The notes below the pieces were generated by a model that was not told the DNA's origin, did not search any database, and saw nothing but the letters and a program-made list of their open reading frames with translations. Both the position numbers and the translations under genes were made by a program. From contig JALLAZ010000304.1 of the NCBI GenBank assembly GCA_036939755.1, forward strand, positions 1 to 18,219: a stretch of 18,219 nucleotides of DNA. Reading direction: 5' to 3'. Shown piece by piece: positions 9,986-18,219 of the stretch. Source of the DNA: Stephanodiscus triporus. Lineage: Eukaryota; Bacillariophyta; Thalassiosirophyceae; Thalassiosirales; Thalassiosiraceae. How positions within the stretch are numbered: the first letter of the stretch is position 1; each line of letters begins with the position of its first letter.

Positions 9986-11720
9986 AAGAGATGACACAAC
10001 TCCACATCATGGACACGTGGACCCCAATGGAGGCTGAGAGATATCGAGGGAACAGAGGATGGGAGCACTTTTGTCGCTGCTCTTTCTGAAGAAGAAATGG
10101 ATGGGAGACATCACGGGGAGGGCATGTATATATGAAGCACACCAGCGTGCATACATCCTGAAGGAAGATGCTGCATCCCCCATAGTGTCAACTGAATCAA
10201 CTTTCATCACTGCAACTATTGTTGCAAAAGAAGGAAGGAAAGTAAGATGTTACGACGTACCCAGCGCGTTTGTCAACACTGACGTGGACAAGGATGTTAT
10301 AATGGTTCTAAAAGGGGAACTAGCCAACATGATGGTCCAGATCGCGCCGGAGGTATACAGAAGACACGTTACGGTCGACAAGAAGGGAACACCCGTCCTG
10401 TGCGTAAAGCTTCAGAAGGCTCTGTACGGACTAATGAGGGCCAGCTTGCTCTTCTACAGAAAACTGAGAAAAGAGTTTGAACAATATGGACTGGTGATCA
10501 ACCCCTACGATCCATGCATAGCCAACATGGAAACGAAATCAGGGAAACAACTCACCGTAGTATGGCACGTGGACGATCTCATGGCGTCCCGTGAAGATAA
10601 TTTTGAACTAACAAAGTTCTCATGTCATATGGGAAGAATATATGGACCAAGTCTGAGCATGCACCTAGGGAAGAAGCACGACTATCTAGGGGTGGATATG
10701 GAGTTTTATGACGACGGAACGTTAGAGGTGTCTATGTTCAAATATCTGAAGAACCTAATCAATGTCAATGAGTTCCCGGAGGTGATCAGAGGACAAGCTG
10801 CGACTCTGGCCCACCATGAAAAGTTATTTGTAATCAGGGACAAAAAGGACGCATGAAAGTTGAGCGAGGAGCAAGCGTTGGCATTTCACCATACAGTTGC
10901 GCAATTGTTGTTCATGGCGACAAGAGCAAGACGAGACATCCAGACAGCGGTTGCGTTTCTCAGGAGGAGGGTGAAGAGCCCAGATGAAGACGATTGGGGG
11001 AAATAAAAGTGTGTCCTGAAGTATCTCAACGGAATGAAATATCTGAAACTGAGGCTGACCGTGGATAATCTAGCAGTGCTAAAGTGGTATGTCGACAGAT
11101 TGCACAACGTGCATTGGGACTGCAAAGGACACGGAGGCGCAGTGTTCTTGTTGGGATGGGGTGCGACCTCTAGCTACTTGAGAAAGTTGAAACTAAATAC
11201 TAGGAGCTCAACGGAGACAGAGCTAGTCACGGCAGACATGTTCGTGCCAGAAATGTTGTGGTCGCTGCATTTCATACAAGCGCAGGGATGCAATGCCGAG
11301 TGTGTAGGACTGTATCAAGACAACATCAGTTCCCAGCTGCTAATAAAGAATGGCAAATTCTCAAGTGGAAAGAAGACAAAGCATATAAAGGCTAAATTCT
11401 TCTTCATCAAGGCCAGGGTCGAGGATGGAGAGATAAAAGTAGTCGACTGCCCTGCCGAGGAAATGTGGGCCGATATAATGACTAAGCCACTACAAGGTAC
11501 GACCTTTCGGCTGATGAGAGAGGAACTGATGAATTGGGATGTTAACTATGAAGATCCACCGGAAGAAGAAGAATTGAGTCCAATTGCTAGCCCCAAGACG
11601 GTGTCATGGAAGAGTGTCATCTCGACAACCTTCAAGACACTGCAGGAGTGTGTTGGACAGAACAGGGCTTGGGAGACAATCCGGCGGGAAGACACTAGGC
11701 CACGTGGAACAGTCAGATGA
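9942..11720 (+). pseudogene. pol: Reverse transcriptase-RNase H part of pol, with frameshifts and two stops
   Basis: A short segment in one frame (KAALKEMTQLHIMDTWTPME, about 9980-10035) leads by another shift into the RT frame near 10059. RT signatures are the first catalytic Asp block VRCYDVPSAFVNTDVD (about 10236-10283), KALYGLMRA, and the VWHVDDL box (HVDD at 10566-10577) in place of the usual YVDD. The frame continues through TGA 10854 and TAA 11004 into the Copia RNase H region: NTRSSTETELVTAD, GLYQDN, KTKHIKAKFFFIKAR and EEMWADIMTKPLQG (about 11190-11500). The reading frame closes at 11718-11720, 70 bases inside the 3' LTR. Confidence 0.88.
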
Positions 11721-11880
11721 AACCTTGGAGTAGTAAGGCTGAAAAGTGCGACGTGGCAGGTAGGAGAGCCAAGAGAGAGAAGAATGAAGGAGTAGATGTA
11801 TGAGCAAGAGCTCACTTATTTACAATTATCTAATGATACAATGTTATGCATTTAGTGTCAAAATTTATGTCTTCTCAACA
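11651..11880 (+). repeat. 3' long terminal repeat of the Copia-type element
   Basis: It starts TGTTGGACAG and ends TCTTCTCAACA, 230 bp, the same length as the 5' copy and about 88% identical. The pol reading frame runs 70 bases into it. The bases just upstream (ctgcaggagtg) are not a clear polypurine tract. A purine run (GGAAGAAGAAGAA, near 11561) lies about 80 bases further up, inside coding sequence. Confidence 0.92.
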
Positions 11881-11882
11881 GG

Positions 11883-13290
11883 ATGCATCTCAGTGCGGGG
11901 GAAATTTTGACAAGGAAGAGGATACATGAATTGTGGGCAATGCAGTCTTTGCTTGCCACGAATTCGTACTTCCTTGTAGGCTACGCAATTGCTATTCGGG
12001 CAAATTTTGTAGGGCCGATCCCGGCAGCAATGTAGCAGATGATTGACTATCTGCTTGCTTGGGCTGGGCATTACTCTCAAAAAGTCATGCAGTGGAATTT
12101 GATGGATGAGTATCTGTTTGACATCCCGCTCATCGAGTACTTGTACAGGAGGGAATATCGTCCTCAACTCCACCTACGTCTTGGTGATTTGCCTGACGAC
12201 AGAACGGCAATCAAGATGACAGGATTCGGCATAGATCAGCTGCGTAGACTGTATGGACACTTTGGTCTCCAAGATTTTGTAAATGCACATCAAGAGACAG
12301 ATCTGCTGTTGGTTGGGACGAACAACTTTGACCCCGTGAATGGAGCCGAGAAGTGTTACCGTATCAACTCGGAGGAGCTCTTCCTTTACTCATTGACCAG
12401 GTTGAAAGATGATTGTGGACCATTACTTTGGTGGGGATTATAGTCGTTGGTCTTACGGACACCGCTGGATGATGTTGTACCTCGACAGGCGCTACACGAG
12501 TATTCTTGGACACGAGGGGATTTGCGTTACCTTCCTTTGTTTGGAGAATTTCGGGATGCGATCGAGGCATATTGCCAGAAGGTCTGTATGTCAATCATCA
12601 GGGCAATCAAACTCTCGTCCCTGGCCTGAACGAGTTACCCTTCAGCATTTGTGGCTTCATCGATGACACGATCGATAGTATCCTCGTCCCATTCTCCGGC
12701 CCCGATGGCGATTACGAGGGCGCACCTCGTCGGCCACAATATATACATGCGCAGGAGTCGGTGTATTCGGGCTACAAGAAGATTCATGGGCATAAGATGG
12801 AGACTGTTTTTTTCCCAATGGAATAAGCACCTGTTTTGGCCCTGTCTCTGCCCGGCAGAATGATCGGGGAACGTTGAATATGAGTGGTCTCGATCGCTTT
12901 TTGGTGCTGATCCAGGCCCATCTCCCTCCTCATCTTCGTTGCATGCTCTTTGGTGACTCTATTTTTCGTGGCAACCTCCAGATGATCACGTCTTATTTTC
13001 ACGCGATTCCGCCGGATGTTCTGACTCTGTCTGAACTAAAATGCAATGCTTCGCTCAGAGCAGCACGCATGCCAGTTGAAAAAAACTATGGCCTCCAAAG
13101 CTGCATTATGAGAATATGTGATACTAGACAAGGATCTTGTTATGGCTCGCAACGTCCCTACGCCATCGAGCAATTGAGAGTGTGTCACTTATTGATAAAC
13201 TGCTACATATGTTTCAATGGTGACCAAGCCAGCGGAGCAAATACGTTTGCGTATCCTCCGCCGAGCATTGATGAGTATCTCTGCCTCTAG
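11883..13290 (+). pseudogene. PIF/Harbinger-type nuclease (HARBI1-like) pseudogene
   Basis: The frame opens at ATG 11883, two bases after the 3' LTR, and meets TAG at 12033. Similarity continues in changing frames: frame of 11883 to about 12410, next frame to about 12525 (HYFGGDYSRWSYGHRW), back to about 12585 (YLPLFGEFRDAIEAYC), a third frame to 12813, then the last to the TAG stop at 13288-13290. The loss of frame at 12807-12813 falls in a run of seven T, where eight would restore continuity. The DDE-type nuclease core shows GFIDDT (D near 12662), the block SGYKKIHGHKMETV, FGDSIF (D at 12955) and ARMPVEKNYG (E at 13078). In active elements this enzyme cuts and rejoins DNA, working with a Myb-like partner that is not seen here. 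No terminal inverted repeats were found. It could be a dead transposase or a dead domesticated copy. Confidence 0.82.
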
Positions 13291-13476
13291 AAAATAATTA
13301 TTCATAGTAAACTATTATTTGAATTGAATTTGAATAATTACTTTAGAATGTATGAGGTATTCCAAATGAGTATGTGTCATTCAAAGTAAAATATGAAAGA
13401 TGAGATCGATCAAATAGTATTGAGAATAGCATCAAGCTGTACGCACTGTTTGTGCTGTCGAACGTGTCAAAATCCG

Positions 13477-13586
13477 CATGCGCATGAATACGTCGATATC
13501 TGCATGCCGCCACGTTGCCGCCTTGTTATGACACGTGCGCACGCATGATATGCTAGTTCCTTGCACCTCTTTTTTGCATGCGCATG
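13477..13586. repeat. Pair of CATGCGCATG palindromes
   Basis: The perfect 10-base palindrome CATGCGCATG occurs at 13477-13486 and 13577-13586, each preceded by G and followed by A, exactly 100 bases apart. A related ATGCGCAT is at 14261-14268. Function unknown. Confidence 0.6.
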
Positions 13587-14010
13587 AGCTTTTATTGCGA
13601 TGTGGCATCACGGGATAAAATGCATCCGGGGGGGGTCGTGTGAAGGCGGGGGGGGGGTCTTGTTGGAGTTTCAACAAGAAAGCCAACCAGCATCTCTGAT
13701 TTTGGGTCTGTGCCTAGAATTTTCTTGGCAAAAAGCATGGGTCACGGGACACACAGAAAGTTGACCTTCTATTTTAGATTACTTTGATTTTATTGCATTT
13801 TTGGAGCAAGCTTGATGAGAACAATAATTTTGCTATGTGAAGCTTTACATGAAATTGAATTTTTGTAGAGAAAAAATATTTAAGTTTTGTTAGGGGCGCT
13901 CTAGTTAAACCCCAAAATGTCTGCCCAAAATTATTCAGGTGCCCAAATGGATTCAGGTCTACTCCAACATATCTACATATGAGTATCTACTCCTATTCAA
14001 GCTTCAACTT

Positions 14011-14418
14011 TTGGGGTGTGTGTGTCACCACCCCTTAGTTCTACGGTACAAGACATCTACGGTATGTAGTAGATCGCTTACTTTTTTCACTATGTACAAT
14101 ACTAACTTACTCTATTCGCTAAAATAAAGTTTACGTAAAAAAGCACATTAGATGGCCCACAAACACAACTCCACCATGGTATCTGACTATTCACCTAGGC
14201 CTACTGACCGTAATTGATTGATCTGTCAGCTATTATGGTGCAGACGTCTTCCGACCATGCATGCGCATAGGATGGGTACTTCAAATGTCCCCATCCGACC
14301 ATTATTGATGGAGATATGTGGTCAGACAGTGGTTGGTTTTTGGGTGGTTTTTGAGTTGTGGGACATCTGACTCGCGATAAGCTAGGCGGAAGCTAGCTTA
14401 AAAACACACACACCCCAA
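14011..14418. repeat. 408 bp segment bounded by a 15 bp perfect inverted repeat
   Basis: TTGGGGTGTGTGTGT at 14011-14025 is the exact reverse complement of 14404-14418. The inside is non-coding and contains a smaller hairpin (GGATGGG 14270-14276 with CCCATCC 14290-14296). This could be a MITE-like element, but part of each arm is a GT/CA run and no target duplication is seen. Confidence 0.35.
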
Positions 14419-14885
14419 CCATGGCAGCCGCCGTCGTCCCACGGCCGCAATGGTGCCCCCCTCCCAGCACCGCCACATACAACAATCAGCCAACATGCTA
14501 TGCAACAAATCTATGTCGTTAAAACTAGAGAATGTAATTGTTTTACTATTTATTAGCTATTTAAAGGCATGGCGCATCGTGTCGACGTGCCATGCTTGTG
14601 TTTGCTGGTTGCTATTAGATGGCATGATGATTCCTCGCAATCCTAATTGGCCTAATCAATCGTGTAGGGTATTTAGAGCCAATTGGGAATTTTATGATGG
14701 CGAGCATCGAAGAAATGAATGCGTAGCAACAATTGGCTTGGATGCCATTGTCTCTGTCTTTTTCTCAGAAATTTTACCATGCTGCGTGTACAGATATATA
14801 TTAGAGAGATATCGTACGTAGATAGATACTCTGCCAACTCTAGTAGATACTATTTTTATCTTCCGAGGTCGACGACGGGACGACG

Positions 14886-15869
14886 ATGGGCATGCCCCGA
14901 CGCCAATCTCTCCCCCCCCCATTTTTCCGCGCCGTCGCACTCTCCTTCGTCGCCCTTCTCCTTTTCGCGACCTCCTCGACCTCCCATTCGTTCGTCGTCT
15001 GCCACCCTCCCGCTGCCCGCTCCTCCGCCGCGCCGTCATCGTCGTCGTCGTCGTCGACATCGGGCCCGATGACCACAACTACTACTACTACTGCTACGAC
15101 GCCGGGTAAGGTGACGCACGACTCCGGATCGTCGTCATCGTCGTCGGACCCCCCCCCCATCCTCCTCTCCCCCCCCCTCCTCGATCGCCTCGTCGATCGC
15201 TCGACGTCCTACGCCGCCGCCCGCGGACTGCAGGTGGAGGATCGCGCCAATCCCGGACGGTACGTCCCCGCTCCCTGCTCCCTGCTGCCGCAGTGTTACC
15301 CCACGAGAGAATTCGAGAGGGCGACGACGCTCGCACGGCCGTTCGGAACGTTGGTCGATCGTGTTTCGAGGGATGGGGATTCCCTCGGTAGGGCGCTGGG
15401 AGAGGCGAAGGGGGTGGACGGGTACACCGACAGGCTCCTGGAATTGTACGAGGAGATATACCTCGGTAAAAACAGGGGAATATGGGGTAGGCACGCCCGG
15501 TCCGCCGATAGACTCGGAATCCTACGCAGCGATTACATGCTCCACGACGACGACGGCGATGAAGGCCACAAGCTGAAGCAGGTGGAACTGAACACCATCG
15601 CGTTGTCCTTTGCCGGGCTTGCATCGACAGTTGCGAATATGCACTCCTACCTGATGGGGAGGGAGGGGGGTAGGGGGGGGAGCTGGCGCATTTTCTCGAC
15701 GAGAACGAACGCGCGGTGAAGACGACTACGAATGACGCGACGACGACGATGGGGACGGGGGTGTGGAAGGGCGTGCCCGAGAGCCCGGCAATGACACACC
15801 TGCCCCGCGCGATGGCGGTGGCATACGATCAACACCGCTCGCGCTTCCCTCCTACCGCGGATGCCGGCA

Positions 15870-15914
<45 letters not shown>

Positions 15915-16152
15915 GCCTGATCGTACTCTTCGTGGTCCAGCCCGGGGAGACAAACACCGTCGATCAGCGCATGCTCGAGGTCGCGCTGTGGGAGAATCAC
16001 GGCATACCGGTGGTCCGCGCGTCCCTCGCGGAAGTTCACGACGGGATGACGCTTGACGAGTCGACCGGCCGTCTCACGTTCGTTGAGGGAGCGGACGCCG
16101 TTTCCGACGCAACAGCGAGGGAGGTGGCGGTCGTATACTTCCGGGCGCCGCC
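14886..16152 (+). pseudogene. Glutathione synthetase, N-terminal part with targeting peptide; frameshifted and truncated
   Basis: Glutathione synthetase joins gamma-glutamylcysteine and glycine using ATP. The first frame (277 codons from ATG 14886) has a signal-like hydrophobic stretch (about 15-30, ending SHSF), poly-Ser and poly-Thr stretches (about 51-86), then the eukaryotic enzyme's N-terminal domain. That domain shows PTREFERATTLARPF (139-153), ILRSDYMLH (212-220) and KQVELNTIALSFAGLAS (231-247), whose E and N match the Mg/ATP-binding pair. Similarity jumps frame in a run of eight G (15673-15680), where nine would keep it open, and continues with ELAHFLDENERAV, a poly-Asp insert (about 15874-15900), LIVLFVVQPGETN, ENHGIPVVRASL and VAVVYFRA. 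It then stops abruptly near 16150. The GY..P motif and the whole C-terminal ATP-grasp and glycine-rich part are missing. The G-run shift could be a sequencing error; the truncation cannot. The leader suggests plastid or secretory targeting. Confidence 0.82.
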
Positions 16153-16192
16153 AACCGCCAACCAATGCCGCGATCGAAGGCGACATTCCTTT

Positions 16193-16238
16193 GTGGTTGT
16201 CAGTGCGAGAGAGAGGTGGTTGTCAGTGCGAGAGAGAG
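16193..16238. repeat. Perfect 23 bp tandem duplication
   Basis: 16193-16215 and 16216-16238 are identical (GTGGTTGTCAGTGCGAGAGA plus GAG). It lies about 40 bases after the point where glutathione synthetase similarity ends, so it may mark the rearranged junction. Confidence 0.85.
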
Positions 16239-16852
16239 AGGCAACGTTCGTATGGCAGTGTGATTTAATCAATAGAGTAGAATAGTATTTTACAGGTCAA
16301 AAGTAAAGGGTCGAGCGAAAACAGCCGTGTGCGGACACCGCCCAGTAAAGCCCGTGTACAAATGCATCAGCGGTCATCGAGTGTCGGCGAAAGGGGAGGG
16401 GTCAAACGAAATCGGGCGGGGGACATCCTCAACGCGGGAGGGTTGCTGTTACTATCAACGCGAGAACAGCTCAACGAGGTCTTCGGGTCGCACTCGAACG
16501 ATCGACGGACCGCCGCCCCGGTCGGGCGGCGCATTGAGGAATCGAATCATCGAACAAAAATAAGAAGTCGAGGCCGACTAGGAGGAGGATGAACAACACC
16601 GACGCTCGCGGGAGGCAGTGGCAGGAGGATCGCAAGCCGCGGCAGGACCTCAACCCGACGATGCAATCGTTTCGACGGGCGAGACGAGGCGGGTGCAATC
16701 AAGGGCGACGGCGGGACGCTCCTTCCAAACAGCAGCCGAGTCGAGACGACGCGCACGGTCCCGTCATTCGGTGAGGAGAGCAACCGACGGACGGGGCCGG
16801 TCCCGACGGTGATGCCCCCGAGGCCAGGGTTGATAAGACAAGGGAAGAGAGA
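16239..16852. other. GC-rich stretch without a recognised gene
   Basis: This lies between the broken glutathione synthetase and the exonuclease remnant. Frames on both strands are open by virtue of GC content but show no family motif, no C-terminal glutathione synthetase blocks and no clear start. It may contain the eroded 5' part of the exonuclease gene. Confidence 0.45.
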
Positions 16853-17554
16853 GTGGTAGCGTGCGTGGCCGAGGACGTCCTCGTTCGACACATAGTTAGT
16901 AGAGTCGGCAAGGACGACGAGTTAGTCGACCTGCCAAGGGATAGGATCAACGACCTACTGGACGTCCCCTACCGACAAACAAAGAATGCCGTCGTGGTCG
17001 TGTCCGATTCGGATGAGTCGGACAAGGCGGTTGCTGACATACGAGCGGAGCTATCGATGTCCGCCCATCGACGTAGGCTTGAAGACAGAATCGTCGATGA
17101 TGATGGTGACGATGCTGTGAAATCCTACCATTATGTCGGATTTGACACCGAGACTTGACCGAAGTTCACGAGGGGGGGGAGAACCATCCCCCCGCGTTGC
17201 TCCAGATTGCCACAGAAGGCACACGTTCCGTTGAGGGGGTGGTGGCACCGACCAACAACGACGATGACATGACGAGGACAACGAACGCACAACGCGATGA
17301 CGAATTCTCTGATGCAACTCCTGTCGGATACGAGCATAATCAAGGTCAGGATCGGCATACGCAACGACGTCAGGGAACTCGAGCGAGTGTACGGCATTGG
17401 GACTTGCAGACACGGCGCGTCGTACCTCGACCTCAGCAAGCTGGTTGGTCTGCGTTGGCTGAACATACGCAGGGTGGGGCTTCGCAATATTGTCCCGCTT
17501 GGCATCCCAATACGGGAGATCGGGGTTCCGGGACGTCAAACTGCGACCGACTAA
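16853..17554 (+). pseudogene. DEDD-family 3'-5' exonuclease pseudogene (WRN-exonuclease-like)
   Basis: The Exo I motif is YHYVGFDTET, with D and E of the DxE pair at 17144-17152, and is followed at once by TGA (17156-17158). The next block, GGENHPPALLQIATEGT (about 17170-17225), is in another frame. A third frame from about 17297 gives LLSDTSIIKVRIGIRNDVRELERVYG, which fits Exo II with its Asp at 17366, then GASYLDL and RRVGLRNIVPLG. The Exo III Y-x3-D block is not recognisable and the frame ends at 17554. Active members remove 3' nucleotides from DNA or RNA with two metals. The upstream 97 codons are charged and show no known domain and no ATG. Stop, two frame changes and a lost third motif together indicate a pseudogene; multiple unseen introns are less likely because the blocks abut. 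Confidence 0.7.
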
Positions 17555-18154
17555 CGTGACCTTCGGTATTCACTATCTAGGATTGTGAATCCAGCGTTAC
17601 ATCAGCAGCTCTACTAGACTAAGGATGTAATAAATTCCAATAGACTGCCCTCTTTTTATATCCTGTTGTCTCAGTTGAAGCGATGCAGGTGCCGTGTCAG
17701 AAACATGAAACATCAAGAATGAGTTGCCAGTCTTGGGGGAACCGGCAGTGCCAGTTGGAGGGGCAATATGTCGGATAATCCAATGGCCTTTCAGTTGGCT
17801 CCTTCTTCCACATCAAATGTGTTCACTGCTCAACACACTACGGCATGCTTTGAACCCAGCTTGAATTACTGCCCGATGATAATTCTGTGCAGTTGTCTGA
17901 AGAAGTTCAACCGTGCTAGCCGCAATTTCCACTATGTGCAGGATGGGAGAGGCGGCAATTCTTCCGACTGATGGGAAATCGTCCATTCTCGACTTTCACT
18001 GCCGCTCCTGAGGAATGCACTCCCTGCAAGTAGGTTCACTCCGTGCACTTTGAGCTCAGTGGGAAACATATGGCTTAGTGACCATTCTATCTAATCCGGC
18101 GTGACATGGTTTGAACGGGTGATTATCGGGATGACAAGGAAGACGAAGAAGAAC
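17555..18154. other. Stretch without a recognised gene
   Basis: The longest ATG-initiated frame, 17768-17971 (67 codons, MSDNPMAFQLAPSSTSNVF), has no recognisable motif and is likely chance. No RNA gene, repeat or TE block was recognised here. It may hold eroded repeat DNA. Confidence 0.4.
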
Positions 18155-18164
18155 AATAACAACC

Positions 18165-18219
<55 letters not shown>
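18155..18219. repeat. (AAC)n microsatellite at the window edge
   Basis: From about 18155 the sequence is almost pure AAC triplets, with two early interruptions (aataac, aaccac), and it runs to the last base, so its true length is unknown. Such tracts often end an assembly contig. Confidence 0.9.

Larger units (their letters stand above)
6152..11880 (+). mobile_element. Degenerate Copia-type (CoDi-like) LTR retrotransposon, 5.7 kb
   Basis: Two direct 230 bp LTRs (6152-6381 and 11651-11880), both TG...CA, flank gag, protease, integrase, reverse transcriptase and RNase H in the Copia order (integrase before RT). The LTRs are about 88% identical by eye (about 28 differences), so the insertion is old. 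The coding part changes frame near 6775, 7405, 7772, 9010, 9945 and 10045 and has in-frame stops at 7851, 8238, 8379, 10854 and 11004, so it cannot be autonomous as it stands. No target-site duplication is visible (ccaaa before, ggatg after), and no polypurine tract abuts the 3' LTR. The leader has an unusual fold-back sequence in place of a standard TGG-initial primer site next to the LTR. Confidence 0.93.
13291..14885. other. AT-rich non-coding stretch with palindromes and inverted repeats
   Basis: No open frame here resembles a protein. It holds AT-rich hairpins right after the nuclease stop (13295-13304 with 13331-13340), two exact CATGCGCATG palindromes, two G-runs (about 13628-13660), an 18 bp imperfect tandem pair (13922-13957), and a 15 bp inverted repeat 408 bp apart end to end. 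Near 14795 an ATATATATT sits about 90 bases before the glutathione synthetase start and might be a core-promoter element. Confidence 0.5.

Noticed and set aside
7851..11006. TGA codons in pol read as a sense codon (alternative genetic code or selenocysteine)
   Set aside because: A TAA (11004) and several frameshifts occur in the same element, and the intact genes nearby use ordinary stops (TAA, TAG), so decay is the simpler explanation.
13295..13340. Hairpin after the nuclease stop as a terminator or transposon end
   Set aside because: It is a 10 bp AT-only-rich stem with a 26-base loop, and no matching end exists on the other side of the nuclease.
14692..15624. Arg- and Pro-rich minus-strand frames over the glutathione synthetase start
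   Set aside because: They are products of GC-rich triplet repeats read backwards; the plus strand holds the recognisable enzyme.
15874..15900. (GAC)n tract as a CRISPR-like or regulatory repeat
   Set aside because: It is an in-frame poly-Asp stretch inside the glutathione synthetase reading frame.
17768..17971. 67-codon frame as a small gene
   Set aside because: No motif, no neighbour context and a length expected by chance.
1..18219. tRNA, rRNA, CRISPR arrays or bacterial operon signals
   Set aside because: None was recognised on either strand; introns and plastid-targeting signals indicate nuclear eukaryotic DNA.

Overview
The window looks like nuclear DNA from a diatom (stramenopile), probably an accessory or repeat-rich stretch. 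The evidence is: short GT-AG introns (78 to 118 bp); an LRR protein with an N-terminal membrane anchor and a Cys-rich tail of a diatom-like type; a plastid protein with a signal peptide, a transit region and a twin-arginine lumenal signal; and a decayed Copia-type retrotransposon whose gag and pol resemble the diatom CoDi elements. Family names come from motif recognition by eye; no search was run. The species is not identifiable.

Layout. (1) 1-4400 is a compact, intact gene cluster. It holds a four-exon LRR membrane protein on + (29-1705), a three-exon plastid lumen protein on - (1798-2782), and a two-exon secreted ADP-ribosylglycohydrolase-like protein on + (3003-4387). The first two converge with 92 bp between stop codons. 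The last two diverge from a shared 220 bp gap. (2) 4388-6151 has no recognisable gene. It holds simple C-rich and GGGCAA-rich tracts and then about three copies of a roughly 200 bp repeat that stops at the retrotransposon. (3) 6152-11880 is a complete but broken Copia element: two 230 bp LTRs about 88% identical by eye, and gag, protease, integrase, reverse transcriptase and RNase H in order, interrupted by several frameshifts and five in-frame stops. (4) 11883-13290, starting 2 bp after the 3' LTR, is a frameshifted PIF/Harbinger-type nuclease (transposase-like) pseudogene. (5) 13291-14885 is AT-rich non-coding DNA with inverted repeats and palindromes. (6) 14886-17554 is a GC-rich block with two broken cellular genes: a glutathione synthetase with a targeting sequence, frameshifted in a G-run and cut before its C-terminal ATP-grasp part, and a frameshifted DEDD 3'-5' exonuclease. 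(7) 17555-18219 has no recognised gene and ends in an (AAC)n microsatellite.

The intact genes do not form an obvious pathway. The most interesting signal is in the retrotransposon leader. The 17 bases at the end of the 5' LTR and just beyond it are an exact reverse complement of a stretch inside the LTR. This suggests a fold-back or self-priming start of reverse transcription instead of ordinary tRNA priming. A second clear pattern is decay at CpG: about 9 of 28 LTR differences and all four TGA stops fit CpG to TpG/CpA change. Coding starts and splice sites were chosen from reading frame, GT-AG sites and family continuity, without transcript data.
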